The notes under the pieces were generated by a model, which saw nothing but the letters and a program-made list of their open reading frames with translations, made no database searches and had not been told where the DNA came from. Of a stretch of DNA of 64,000 nt, positions 18,480 to 26,367 are shown piece after piece. Each line of letters begins with the position of its first letter. The stretch's first letter is position 1. The stretch is from Succiniclasticum ruminis DSM 9236 (GTDB lineage Bacteria; Bacillota; Negativicutes; Acidaminococcales; Acidaminococcaceae). Made by a program: the position numbers and the translations under genes. The stretch covers positions 170,808 to 234,807 of the forward strand of contig NZ_FONL01000003.1 of NCBI RefSeq assembly GCF_900112895.1, in the 5' to 3' direction.

Positions 18480-19946
18480 ATGGCCGTATACCGCTGCCGT
18501 ATCTGCGGCGCCATTTTTGACGAAGCAAAAGAAGGAAAAAAGTTAAGTGAGATTTCCTGCTGCCCAGTCTGCAAGCAGCCGATTTCCAATTTTGAAAAGA
18601 TTGCGGATGCGGAAGAAACAAAACCGGATGCAGCTGCCGGTTCGATATCGGCAACTGGCGCTGCTGTGAATGTAGAACCGGACGGAGCCGCAAGGCCGTC
18701 TTCTGCACCGCTGGCTTACGATGAAGCCTTTGCCAGAGTGGATGAACGCTGCCGCTATATGAAGGAGATTCATGAAATGGCGGTGACCGGACGTACAATC
18801 GGCGGCGCTATGGGAACGCAGATGCCAATGCCCGGCTGGGATGACATTCTGCTGCTGGGCGCGCAGCTGAACCCGCCGCCGCTGGAAGACAACGCGCCGG
18901 TGGAAACCAGGACTGTTATCGGTAAGCATGCGAAGAAACCCATGGTACTGGATAGTCCGGTGTATATTTCCCACATGTCTTTCGGCGCCCTTTCCAAAGA
19001 AACCAAGATAGCGCTGGCAAAAGGTTCCGCCTTGGCCAAAACCGCCATGTGCAGCGGGGAAGGCGGCATCCTTCCGGAAGAAAAAGCTGCGTCTTACAAA
19101 TATATTTTTGAGTATATCCCCAACAAATACAGCGTGACGGAAGAAAATCTGAAGACGTCTGACGCTATTGAAATCAAGATCGGGCAGGGGACAAAGCCCG
19201 GCATGGGCGGTCATCTGCCCGGTGAAAAGGTGACGCCGGAAATTGCCGCGCTGCGGGGCAAGAAGCCGGGCGAGGATGTGCAGAGTCCCAGCAAGTTCCC
19301 GGAAATCAATTCCAAAGAAGATTTAAAATCCATGGTTGATATACTGCGGGAGCTTTCGGATGGCAGACCCATCGGGATAAAGATTGCGGCGGGTCGAATT
19401 GAACAGGACCTGGAACACTGCGTGTTTGCGCAGCCGGACTTCATTACCATTGACGGCCGGGGCGGGGCTACCGGGTCCAGCCCGTTCTTCCTCCGGGAAG
19501 CCACAACGGTTCCAACCATTTACGCCTTAAGCCGCGCTCGGAAATATCTGGATTCGGTTCACTCCGATATTGCGCTGGTGATTACCGGCGGGCTGCGGGT
19601 GTCGCCTGACTTTGCCAAAGCGCTGGCCATGGGGGCTGACGCGATTGCCATTGCCAGCGCGGCGCTGATTGCGGCGGCATGCCAGCAGTACCGTATCTGC
19701 GGCTCGGGCAACTGTCCCGTGGGTATTGCCACACAAAATCCGGAACTGCGCACCCGCCTGAACATGGAAGCCGCGGCGCAGCGGGTGGCCAACTTCCTGA
19801 AAGTGTCCCTGTCGGAACTGAAGACATTCGCCCGGATTACAGGACATTCCTCTGTGCATGATTTAAGTCTTGCTGACTTGATTACATTAGATAAGGATAT
19901 CGAAGATTTTACGGGCATCCCCCATGCGGGGCGGGGGATTCGATGA
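18480..19946 (+). CDS. Rubredoxin-fused FMN-dependent glutamate synthase-like protein
   Basis: A 488-residue protein. Residues 1-40 form a rubredoxin-like iron site (YRCRICG and CCPVCKQP). After a 40-residue Ala/Pro-rich linker comes the FMN-binding barrel of the large glutamate synthase subunit: SHMSFGALS, GEGGILPEE, GQGTKPGMGGHLPG, DGRGGATGSSP, and the Cys-x5-Cys-x4-Cys [3Fe-4S] motif CQQYRICGSGNC. No glutaminase domain and no NADPH subunit are encoded nearby, as in archaeal-type GltB2 proteins. It could make glutamate from 2-oxoglutarate with reduced rubredoxin or ferredoxin, or be a related FMN oxidoreductase. AAGGAGGGATTGCC fixes the start. Confidence 0.9.
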   Translation: MAVYRCRICGAIFDEAKEGKKLSEISCCPVCKQPISNFEKIADAEETKPDAAAGSISATGAAVNVEPDGAARPSSAPLAYDEAFARVDERCRYMKEIHEMAVTGRTIGGAMGTQMPMPGWDDILLLGAQLNPPPLEDNAPVETRTVIGKHAKKPMVLDSPVYISHMSFGALSKETKIALAKGSALAKTAMCSGEGGILPEEKAASYKYIFEYIPNKYSVTEENLKTSDAIEIKIGQGTKPGMGGHLPGEKVTPEIAALRGKKPGEDVQSPSKFPEINSKEDLKSMVDILRELSDGRPIGIKIAAGRIEQDLEHCVFAQPDFITIDGRGGATGSSPFFLREATTVPTIYALSRARKYLDSVHSDIALVITGGLRVSPDFAKALAMGADAIAIASAALIAAACQQYRICGSGNCPVGIATQNPELRTRLNMEAAAQRVANFLKVSLSELKTFARITGHSSVHDLSLADLITLDKDIEDFTGIPHAGRGIR

Positions 19947-20092
19947 GGCTTTTAAATAAGGGTTTGCAGCCTTTCTTTCGAATATGATAAAATTAAGCAG
20001 GTAAGCGGTCCGGTCTGTAAGAAGTTGTTACAGTTCACGGTGCTTGTTGATTGATGCAGGAAGCGGTTGGATTTTACGGAAAGGGGCATTTT

Positions 20093-20935
20093 ATGAAAAA
20101 GTTATTAGTATCCGCATTGGCAGCAACAGTTTTAAGCTTTGGCATTGGCAGTGAAGTAACCGTGGCTTCCGCAGCAGAGCCGCAGTCTGTAACGAAGAGC
20201 AACATACTGACTATGGCTGCAGTATGGAAGCAGACTGCAGCAGAATACCGCGCGCTGTATTATCAGGGCTTCAATATCGCTCAGAAATATGTGGATGAAG
20301 CTGTGGCAAAGAAAAAGAAGAAAGACAAACCGCTGGCGGTTATCACGGATATGGATGATACCGTTGTGATCCATGACCGGTATTGGGCGCACCTGATTGC
20401 TAACGGAGAAGAGTTCTTCGATGACCCTGTGTGGGATAAATATATTCCCACCAACAGCCTGCTCCCGGCTCCCGGCGCGCTGGATTTTCTGAACCACTGC
20501 AAGGAAAAAGGCGTGGAAGTCTTTTATGTGACCAGCCGCGATCAGGGCGAGGGCACCTATGAAATGGCGTTGGGTAATCTGCAGGCTCTTGGGTTTCCGT
20601 ATGCAGACAAAGAGCATCTGACGGTATTGGTAGACACGTCCAACAAAGAACCGCGCCAGAAAGAAATTGCGGAAAAATATAATGTGATTGTGAAACTGGG
20701 CGACAGCCTGAACGATTTCCAGCGAAAGTATTACATCAAAAAGGATTTCGAAGAACGGAATCTTATGACAGCAATGGATAAGGATTTGTTTGGTACTAAA
20801 TATATCATTATGCCGAATCCTACCGACGGTCATTGGATTGCCGCAATCTTCGGACAGTCCGAACCGGAAGATACAGAAGAAAACCGTGCTCTCTGGCAGA
20901 AAACGGCGACGCGGAATGCTTGGGGAGAAAAATAA
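20093..20935 (+). CDS. HAD acid phosphatase, 5'-nucleotidase e(P4) type
   Basis: A 280-residue exported phosphatase of the class B/C HAD group. Motif I is TDMDDTVV (Asp nucleophile and general acid), motif II lies in VTSRDQG, and motif IV is KLGDSLNDF. The signal peptide (about residues 1-26) has an Ala-rich end but no clear lipobox Cys, so unlike the e(P4) lipoprotein it may be soluble in the periplasm. Such enzymes dephosphorylate nucleotides (NMN, 5'-nucleotides) for uptake. I choose ATG 20093 because AAAGGGG lies six bases upstream and the signal peptide then starts MKKLL. Upstream TTG/ATG codons at 20051 are not needed. Confidence 0.87.
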   Translation: MKKLLVSALAATVLSFGIGSEVTVASAAEPQSVTKSNILTMAAVWKQTAAEYRALYYQGFNIAQKYVDEAVAKKKKKDKPLAVITDMDDTVVIHDRYWAHLIANGEEFFDDPVWDKYIPTNSLLPAPGALDFLNHCKEKGVEVFYVTSRDQGEGTYEMALGNLQALGFPYADKEHLTVLVDTSNKEPRQKEIAEKYNVIVKLGDSLNDFQRKYYIKKDFEERNLMTAMDKDLFGTKYIIMPNPTDGHWIAAIFGQSEPEDTEENRALWQKTATRNAWGEK

Positions 20936-21031
20936 AAGGATAGCGGCGAAGCGGATTTCAGATATCCGGAAAGGAAAAACAGGACTATCCGGGTTTTAAA
21001 AGGCCTTTAAAGAGATTAACAATCAGATAAG

Positions 21032-21068
21032 ACAAGCCCCTGCAGAGACATTCTCTGCAGGGGCTTGT
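21032..21068. terminator. Bidirectional terminator between acid phosphatase and rrf2
   Basis: A perfect 17-base inverted repeat, ACAAGCCCCTGCAGAGA (21032-21048) and its complement (21052-21068), with a three-base centre. It lies between two converging genes. The T-runs are weak, but the stem is very strong. Confidence 0.75.
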
Positions 21069-21128
21069 CTTCATATTGCAACTTTGCTTCACCCGTTAAT
21101 TGTATTATGCAAACTGTGTGAAGTATAG

Positions 21129-21602
21129 TCATTCATTACGGTTGTTTTGATGGAGCAGGTACGTCAGATATAAACTGGGCTTATCCAATTTTTCCTGCTG
21201 CATTCGCAGGAGATCCAGTAACGTAAGGTTATCCATCAGTTCGTCAATTGTTTCCTGAAGCAGTTTCCAGACTTCGACTGTTGTACAGGTATCGTATTGC
21301 GGACAGGGGCTCTGCTGTTGATTTAAACAAGGGACGAGAGTAAAGTCGCTTTCCATGGCCCGGACTATCTGTCCTACGGAAAAATTCTCAGGTGCTTCTG
21401 CCAGACGATAACCGCCGGCTGCGCCTTTTTCGCTAACGACAAAACCATTCTTGGACAGCTGGCTCATGATATGTTCCAGATATTTTACTGACAGTTTTTC
21501 TTCTTCAGCTATGTGTTTGGCAGATACGCATTCCAAAGTATAACGGTCTGCCAGATATAACATGATACGCAGCGCGTAGCGCCCTTTTGTTGAAATCTGC
21601 AT
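21129..21602 (-). CDS. Rrf2 family transcription regulator, probably Fe-S sensing
   Basis: A 157-residue winged-helix regulator. The N-terminus MQISTKGRYALRIML is the family standard, so I start at ATG 21602; an upstream GTG at 21632 would add ten residues. The recognition region reads SVKYLEHIMSQL and GAAGGYRLA. Cysteines in PCLNQQQSPC and YDTC (C-x7-C-x5-C) lie where IscR and NsrR bind their Fe-S cluster, so iron-sulfur, redox or NO sensing is likely. It is divergent from the metalloenzyme/Tat locus and has a palindrome inside its own promoter. It may therefore control both itself and that locus (inference). Confidence 0.87.
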   Translation of the reverse strand: MQISTKGRYALRIMLYLADRYTLECVSAKHIAEEEKLSVKYLEHIMSQLSKNGFVVSEKGAAGGYRLAEAPENFSVGQIVRAMESDFTLVPCLNQQQSPCPQYDTCTTVEVWKLLQETIDELMDNLTLLDLLRMQQEKLDKPSLYLTYLLHQNNRNE

Positions 21603-21697
21603 AGTTTCCCAGCTTTCGGCTAAAATGTCCACTTCTGTGATAGGAGTTTTCCCAAATCGGTTTTATTCGTTTAATATCAAGATTTTCTTTATAAAAA

Positions 21698-21726
21698 ATT
21701 ATATCACAAAATGAATCTTTTGTGAA
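21698..21726 (-). promoter_or_regulatory. rrf2 promoter with palindromic operator
   Basis: On the minus strand TTCACA (21726-21721), a 17-base spacer and TATAAT (21703-21698). The spacer is occupied by the inverted repeat CACAAAA-N6-TTTTGTG (21705-21724), so a bound dimer would block polymerase. This is the position expected of an autoregulatory Rrf2 operator. Confidence 0.6.
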
Positions 21727-21765
21727 CAAAATTGAATACAAATTCCAAACAATTTAGCTTGAAAC

Positions 21766-21801
21766 AAAATATCCTACCTACTTGAGAGGTGGGATATTTT
21801 T
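21766..21801 (+). terminator. Terminator-like stem-loop in the leader of the metalloenzyme/Tat locus
   Basis: AAAATATCCTACCT (21766-21779) pairs with AGGTGGGATATTTT (21787-21800), one G-T wobble, seven-base loop, T-rich 3' side. It has no upstream plus-strand gene to terminate, so it is a candidate attenuator about 200 bases ahead of the first gene. Confidence 0.5.
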
Positions 21802-21900
21802 ACGTTTGAAAAGCATTTTAATTTTGGACTAAGTGGCTGTTTTGTAGTAAAAAAAGGCACAGGGATTACAATATCTGTTTTGTCAGAAAAGATGAAAAGA

Positions 21901-21927
21901 AAACTCATACCTGCGAGGTGGGAGTTT
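21901..21927 (+). other. Second leader stem-loop sharing ACCT-loop-AGGTGGGA
   Basis: AAACTC-AT-ACCT (21901-21912) faces AGGT-GG-GAGTTT (21916-21927) with a three-base loop. The core ACCT-loop-AGGTGGGA matches that of the stem at 21766-21801. No T run follows. Confidence 0.4.
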
Positions 21928-22004
21928 GGCCGCTTTTCTCTCTTGTATTTACTTAGAACCCTGCTTAAATAAAATTGAAAAATGTATTGGAAGGAAATCA
22001 TAAC

Positions 22005-22271
22005 ATGAAACGAAGGGATTTTTTCAGAAAAGGGCTGCCATCCTATATTTACAAAATGGGGTCTGGCTTCATGAAAGAGGCAGGGATAGGTGAAGAGAAC
22101 AAAGACTATTTTGATTCTTTTGAATCCGCGTATCCGTTTCTTTCCGAAGTGAGCATGGAAATGCTGTATCAGGCTGCCGCACAGGTTGGAATCGATCCGG
22201 CAGGAAAGACAAAGTTGGAACTTGCAAGGGAAGTCTACGAAAAAAGGGGTATCGCTTATCATGACGGTTAA
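22005..22271 (+). CDS. Small cytosolic protein with twin-arginine-like N-terminus, first gene of the Tat locus
   Basis: An 88-residue protein I do not recognise. It starts MKRRDFFRKGLPS, which resembles a Tat motif, but the following stretch (YIYKMGSGFMKEAG) is not a hydrophobic signal core, so it is probably not exported. The rest is acidic and helical (EENKDYFDSFESAYPF, then EMLYQAAAQVGIDP). The start follows GGAAGGAAATCATAAC. Its last 11 bases overlap the next gene, which indicates one operon. A role as a maturation factor, or a relic of an exported protein, would fit; no function is proven. Confidence 0.6.
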   Translation: MKRRDFFRKGLPSYIYKMGSGFMKEAGIGEENKDYFDSFESAYPFLSEVSMEMLYQAAAQVGIDPAGKTKLELAREVYEKRGIAYHDG

Positions 22272-23106
22272 CGAACTTGTATCTTCTGCTGTAGTTTTAT
22301 ATATGCAGGGAGGCAGGGAGCAGGAGCTTGAGTATGTAAGCCGGTCCGAATGTTCCCAACTGGGTTGGTATTTCTGGCTGAAAAATGTACCGGGCGTGTA
22401 TGAGATGGAGATGAAAGGATACGATCCGGAAATGAACAGTCAGGGCGCCGGCAGGGAAGATTTTTATATAAGATATTACCCGGCACTGGATGAAGACGTA
22501 CTGGAAAGCTATTCTGTATTGGAACAATTGGCGCGGTTTGATAAAAATGTGTTTGACGACAGTGAAATAACAACGGATATGGAAGAACATGAAATTTGTC
22601 CTTGCTGCGCCGTGCCGCAAAAACACGGTAATCACGGGCACGAACATGGTTCCGGGTGTCATTGCGGCCATGAACACGGGCATCAGATTCTGAAACGCCG
22701 CCCCAAAGGGATTCCCGGTATCCTGAAAAAATTCGACATGAATAAAAAACTGTTTATGATAGGAGATTTGACCGTTTCCATAAATGAAAAAGCAACTTCT
22801 TTTACTGCATCATTGAAAACCAGCAAGAGCATAATAGAGCGTGCTCAGGAAGCGATAACGATACAGCAGGCCGGGGAAACGACAGTGCTTGTAGAAAAAG
22901 GAGGAATAGACCGGCACGTTCCGGGATATGAATTGTCAGCGCGATTTATGGAGTTCTTCTGTGGCAGGGTTCTGGAGACGGTGGCAAAGGGAAAACCTGC
23001 GGCAGTATGTGTGAAAGGGGGACCGGTGGCGGCATCAGGGTCTTGTCCGAATGTAGACGAGACGGCAGATATAACCATTCAATATATTTTCAGCAAAGGA
23101 GGGTAA
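22261..23106 (+). CDS. Uncharacterised protein with His/Cys-rich metal-binding segment
   Basis: A 281-residue protein without signal peptide or membrane span. Residues 1-105 form an alpha/beta domain rich in aromatic residues. Residues 115-140 contain CPCC, then a cluster of histidines and cysteines (HGNHGHEHGSGCHCGHEHGH), an obvious metal-binding stretch. The remainder (about 155-281) is a second domain with GIPGILKKFDMNKK and two late cysteines. ATG 22261 is preferred, with AAAAGGGG upstream and an overlap with the previous gene; an upstream in-frame codon at 22186 would extend into it. Located between a small RR protein and a Tat-exported metallo-hydrolase, it may load or store metal for it (inference). 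No named family recognised. Confidence 0.7.
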   Translation: MTVNELVSSAVVLYMQGGREQELEYVSRSECSQLGWYFWLKNVPGVYEMEMKGYDPEMNSQGAGREDFYIRYYPALDEDVLESYSVLEQLARFDKNVFDDSEITTDMEEHEICPCCAVPQKHGNHGHEHGSGCHCGHEHGHQILKRRPKGIPGILKKFDMNKKLFMIGDLTVSINEKATSFTASLKTSKSIIERAQEAITIQQAGETTVLVEKGGIDRHVPGYELSARFMEFFCGRVLETVAKGKPAAVCVKGGPVAASGSCPNVDETADITIQYIFSKGG

Positions 23107-23109
23107 GAC

Positions 23110-23256
23110 ATGAACGATACTACAGTTGTACAAGAGAATGAAGAAAACAAATTCTCGTGGAGTGGATTTATTGTAGGACTGATAGTAGGTGGAGCATTGT
23201 TCCTGTTAACGATCCAAATCGTTAAGGCATTAATGTTCTCACTGACGGCGGCATGA
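23110..23256 (+). CDS. 48-residue single-span membrane protein
   Basis: A very short gene. ATG 23110 follows AAAGGAGGGTAAGAC, a strong ribosome site, three bases after the preceding stop. About 18 hydrophilic residues (many Glu and Asn) precede one hydrophobic helix, FIVGLIVGGALFLLTIQI, and a short tail. Its tight spacing in the operon, good ribosome site and clean transmembrane segment support a real gene. It could be a small subunit or anchor for the exported hydrolase or the polytopic protein downstream; the function is unknown. Confidence 0.65.
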   Translation: MNDTTVVQENEENKFSWSGFIVGLIVGGALFLLTIQIVKALMFSLTAA

Positions 23257-23278
23257 TTACTGTAAGGAGGAAATGTAA

Positions 23279-24364
23279 ATGAGCGTATCCCGCAGAAACT
23301 TTTTGAAAGGCCTGGCAGTAGGAGGCACTGCAGGTTATTTTGCAATGGCAGGGGTTACATCTACAGTTATGAAGGATATGTTCCTGCCTAAAGAGCCGGT
23401 TGGCGATGATGATATTGGGGAGATTAAAAGCGTAAAGGTTACGCAGATTTCCGAAACCAGTTGGTTTAATAATTCGATCCTGGTAAATGATATGATGAAA
23501 GCCGGCGGGTTGTTGGTAAACCAGTATATTATCCCCTGGACCCACGAAGGGGTAAAAGAAGGCTATAACGGAGATAACTCCGGCGGCTACAGCGCGTTGC
23601 TGGATATTGAATTTCTGGATGGTTCAAAGAAGAAAGTTCTGTTTGACTGCGGCTGGAACGCAGCGTGGATGGATGAATGCTATAAGCGGGAAGGCGTCGA
23701 TAAGATGCTTGCCAACCATGAAGTAGACATGCTGTTCCAGACCCATGAGCATTTTGATCATTACTGGGGTATTGAAACTGTACTGAAATATTGTCCTGAC
23801 CTTCCTATCGGTGTTCCGAAAGGGTTTTATCAGGAAGGCTTTGATTTGCTTCAGGGTAAAAAGTTTGACATAGCTAAAGTTAAAAACGATTATCCTCATA
23901 AAGGGAAGGTTACCGTCCGGGAATCTGGTAAAGTACATCATCTTTATCCGGGCGTAGCATCCATTACCTTTGACTCTTCTATAATTACCCGTGTCAAGGG
24001 GGAACAGGCTATGATTCTTAATGTTAAGGATAAAGGTCTGGTCGTCATTACCGGTTGCTGCCACATGGGTATCATTTCTTTGTTACAGGAAGTACGCCAC
24101 CGTATCAAAGGCGGCAAAAAGATTTATGCTATCCAGGGCGGTCTTCATATTTCCCCGTTCGAAGACTGGGATCCGCAGTATGACGATCTGATTAAAGCTA
24201 TTCCTGCTTACGGTATCGAAGTTATGGCCTGCAACCACTGCACCGGTTACCTGACTGCTGAAAAAATGCTGAAAGCGGGTCTTCCTGTAGTAGAAGGCAC
24301 TGCGCGTTTCAAGAGTAAGAAAAAACTGTATCTGGGCAACGGCGACCAGGTAGTATTCGGCTGA
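23279..24364 (+). CDS. Tat-exported metallo-beta-lactamase-fold hydrolase
   Basis: A 361-residue enzyme with an N-terminal twin-arginine signal (SRRNFLKGLAVGG) and no obvious cleavage site, so it may stay membrane-tethered outside the cytoplasm. The MBL metal motifs are intact: THEHFDHYWG (H-x-H-x-D-H, about residue 157), then TGCCHMG (about 260), GGLHISPFEDW (about 285) and NHCTGY (about 320). The TGC-H, GGLH and HCTG triad resembles the dihydropterin ribofuranosyl-aminobenzene phosphate synthase-like MBL group, whose characterised members are cytosolic. The folded, metal-loaded state explains Tat export. AAGGAGGAAATGTAA fixes the start. The substrate is unknown. Confidence 0.85.
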   Translation: MSVSRRNFLKGLAVGGTAGYFAMAGVTSTVMKDMFLPKEPVGDDDIGEIKSVKVTQISETSWFNNSILVNDMMKAGGLLVNQYIIPWTHEGVKEGYNGDNSGGYSALLDIEFLDGSKKKVLFDCGWNAAWMDECYKREGVDKMLANHEVDMLFQTHEHFDHYWGIETVLKYCPDLPIGVPKGFYQEGFDLLQGKKFDIAKVKNDYPHKGKVTVRESGKVHHLYPGVASITFDSSIITRVKGEQAMILNVKDKGLVVITGCCHMGIISLLQEVRHRIKGGKKIYAIQGGLHISPFEDWDPQYDDLIKAIPAYGIEVMACNHCTGYLTAEKMLKAGLPVVEGTARFKSKKKLYLGNGDQVVFG

Positions 24365-24384
24365 TTTAGAAAGGGGGCATTGCA

Positions 24385-25776
24385 ATGATCAGCTTAAAAG
24401 ATCATATGTGGCTGGAAAGCCGCATTCTGGAAAATAAGATGAAACAGCCTGCCCGCGGTATTTTGGGAGTCCTGATTTCATTTATCATGTTCTACATCCT
24501 CTGGTGGGTCTTTATGGATGTCCGGGGTATTATGCGATGGTATACACCGCAGTACGGTTATATGTATATCCGCTGGATTTTGATTGTAGTTATCTGGCAG
24601 GCCTATATTTTTAACTTCTGGCCCTTTACCAAATTCAGGGAAACTGCCCATCCGATTATCTCGGGGCTTGGCCTGATTGCAGTAAACTTTGCTCTGGTAG
24701 GTGCTGTAATCTGGGGCTTCTTCTATAATTTTTTAGGAAAGTTCTCCATTCCGTATCTGAGTGTTGACAAACTGGTTAATCTGGGAATGACCCCATTCTA
24801 TGCACGGGAATATTCCTCCCTGGCGATCCTGATGTTTGCGGCAATCGCGTCCTGGCTGAGTCCGATCGTGCCGGTATGCTTCGGCAACCAGCCCTGGCAT
24901 AACATGAAACAGCCGGCCCGCGGCATTACAGTATTCCTGGTTACGCTGTTCGCATCGGTTCTGTGCTTCTTCTGTCTGATGCATCCCCATTATCATGTAC
25001 TGTTCTGGCCCTGGCAGGAATATGCAGCGGCATATCCCTGGTGGTTCAGCTTTGCCCATACCCTGCATGGCAACTTCAACGTTGGCTGGGTAATGTGCGG
25101 CACCGTGGCCATCTGGCTGCTCGAAGTAACATTCGACCGGTATCCTTTTGCCCTGATCAGGAACAAGATAGTTCGTGGTGTTGTGGGTTTCTTTGGCGTA
25201 TTGGCTTTTGCCCTGCTGATATTCTATGCGTTCAATTTTGTCCAGGATTTGTCCTGGGGCCCTGCAGTTGACGGTGCAAAACGTATCTATGCTCCTGACT
25301 GGCGTTACCTTCACAGTGGCGAATTGGCAATCATGATGCTGATCCCGGCTATGATCCTGAATTTCTACTTTGATAACGGTCCCAAGAAATACAGTGAACC
25401 GGTCAACATTGCGCTGCGTATGCTTATTATCCTGGTTGGTATGGGCGTATTCCACTTCCTGTACTACAAATTCAGCCCCGGTTTATTAGGGACGCAGGCC
25501 GGCTATTCGCATCCCCAGCAGTTCCCCATGGCGCCCGGCATCCTGTTCATCTGCTGCATGCTTTTCCATAACTGGTTCATGGATTTCTGGCCCGGCAAAA
25601 AACGTGTAGGCCATGTAGAAACCATGCTGGACGAAAACGGCGATGAAATCGGCAAAGAAAATGAAACGACGGAAACAGGTTTTGCTCCCGGCAATCTGGC
25701 AGGCGCGTATTGTGAAACGACCCAGCCTTCGATGGGATATGGCAAACCTGCCACAATGTATAAGCACGTTGAATAA
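24385..25776 (+). CDS. Polytopic membrane protein with internal duplication, partner of the MBL enzyme
   Basis: A 463-residue membrane protein, roughly 11-12 hydrophobic spans, not recognised by me. Two copies of a module begin with ENKMKQPARGILG (about residue 13) and WHNMKQPARGITV (about 170). Phrases such as FNFWPFTKF (about 80) and FMDFWPGKK (about 405) also recur, which suggests ancestral duplication. Histidines and Trp cluster near membrane edges (HPHYHVLFWPW, FAHTLHGNF), which could bind metal or heme; this is speculative. The C-terminal 60 residues are a hydrophilic tail. It follows the MBL gene by 20 bases with GAAAGGGGGC before the ATG, so the two are co-expressed. Transport or electron transfer linked to the exported enzyme is possible. 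Confidence 0.75.
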   Translation: MISLKDHMWLESRILENKMKQPARGILGVLISFIMFYILWWVFMDVRGIMRWYTPQYGYMYIRWILIVVIWQAYIFNFWPFTKFRETAHPIISGLGLIAVNFALVGAVIWGFFYNFLGKFSIPYLSVDKLVNLGMTPFYAREYSSLAILMFAAIASWLSPIVPVCFGNQPWHNMKQPARGITVFLVTLFASVLCFFCLMHPHYHVLFWPWQEYAAAYPWWFSFAHTLHGNFNVGWVMCGTVAIWLLEVTFDRYPFALIRNKIVRGVVGFFGVLAFALLIFYAFNFVQDLSWGPAVDGAKRIYAPDWRYLHSGELAIMMLIPAMILNFYFDNGPKKYSEPVNIALRMLIILVGMGVFHFLYYKFSPGLLGTQAGYSHPQQFPMAPGILFICCMLFHNWFMDFWPGKKRVGHVETMLDENGDEIGKENETTETGFAPGNLAGAYCETTQPSMGYGKPATMYKHVE

Positions 25777-25881
25777 CAAATAAAAGGGAATTGTTTTAGC
25801 GGAGTCATGAGGTAATCTGATATGACACCCTGAGCTTCGCAAGAAGCTTTCCTATATTAATCTGTAGTTGCGAACCGGAAT

Positions 25882-25915
25882 GACGGGGCTGTGCCTCCGG
25901 AAGCATAACCCCGTC
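25882..25915 (+). other. Hairpin between the membrane protein and tatB
   Basis: GACGGGG (25882-25888) pairs with CCCCGTC (25909-25915), with a further GTGC/GCAT pairing inside. There is no T run, so it may be an mRNA processing or stabilising element, or a weak terminator, separating enzyme genes from tat genes in the same run. Confidence 0.35.
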
Positions 25916-25971
25916 CCCGGCAAGCAGCATTATTACCGGTAGGATTGAAACCTGGTTAGGGTGGTGTAATT

Positions 25972-26268
25972 ATGGGAATCGGCTTAGGCGAGTTCGTAAT
26001 CGTACTGCTGGTAGCCTTTATCATCGTCGGACCTGAAGATCTCCCGAAAGTCGCCAGAACATTGGCGCGCTGGGTCAAGGCGGCAAGAAAAACGATGAAA
26101 GATATCAGTGGTTCGTTTGAAGAGGATTTGGAGCAGGAAGATTTTATCAAGGCGAAAAAGTCCTTTGAAACGGATTTTAAACAGGCAAATTCAGAATTAG
26201 CCCGGATCCAGCAACAGGTACTGGATACTGCTAGGCGTGAAGACGCCGCAATGAATGTGAAAAATTAA
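25972..26268 (+). CDS. tatB: Sec-independent translocase subunit TatB
   Basis: A 98-residue protein with one N-terminal span (LGEFVIVLLVAFIIVG). The TatB-type hinge GPEDLPKVARTLARW follows, then an amphipathic helix and a long charged coiled-coil-like tail (about 50-95). In TatABC systems TatB joins TatC in recognising twin-arginine substrates. It is first of three tat genes. GGTTAGGGTGGTGTAATT precedes the ATG. I prefer TatB over TatA because of GPEDLP and the longer tail. Confidence 0.82.
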   Translation: MGIGLGEFVIVLLVAFIIVGPEDLPKVARTLARWVKAARKTMKDISGSFEEDLEQEDFIKAKKSFETDFKQANSELARIQQQVLDTARREDAAMNVKN

Positions 26269-26367
26269 ACTGCAACTGACTGCCTGGGGTGTGGCAGTAT
26301 GACAGAGGTAGGACTGTCAGTATAAATGTTGATTTCATGTAATAGTCAGGAAGAAAGAAGGCATATC

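Larger units (their letters stand above)
21603..22004. other. Divergent control region between rrf2 and the metalloenzyme/Tat locus
   Basis: No gene of its own. It is A/T-rich and holds the rrf2 promoter with a palindrome, then two related stem-loops (21766-21801 and 21901-21927) in what would be the leader of the plus-strand genes. Short frames overlapping the stems are not credible. Confidence 0.6.

Noticed and set aside
21766..21927. The two similar stem-loops as a short CRISPR-like repeat pair
   Set aside because: Only the short core is shared, spacing is not regular, there are just two copies, and no cas gene is present.
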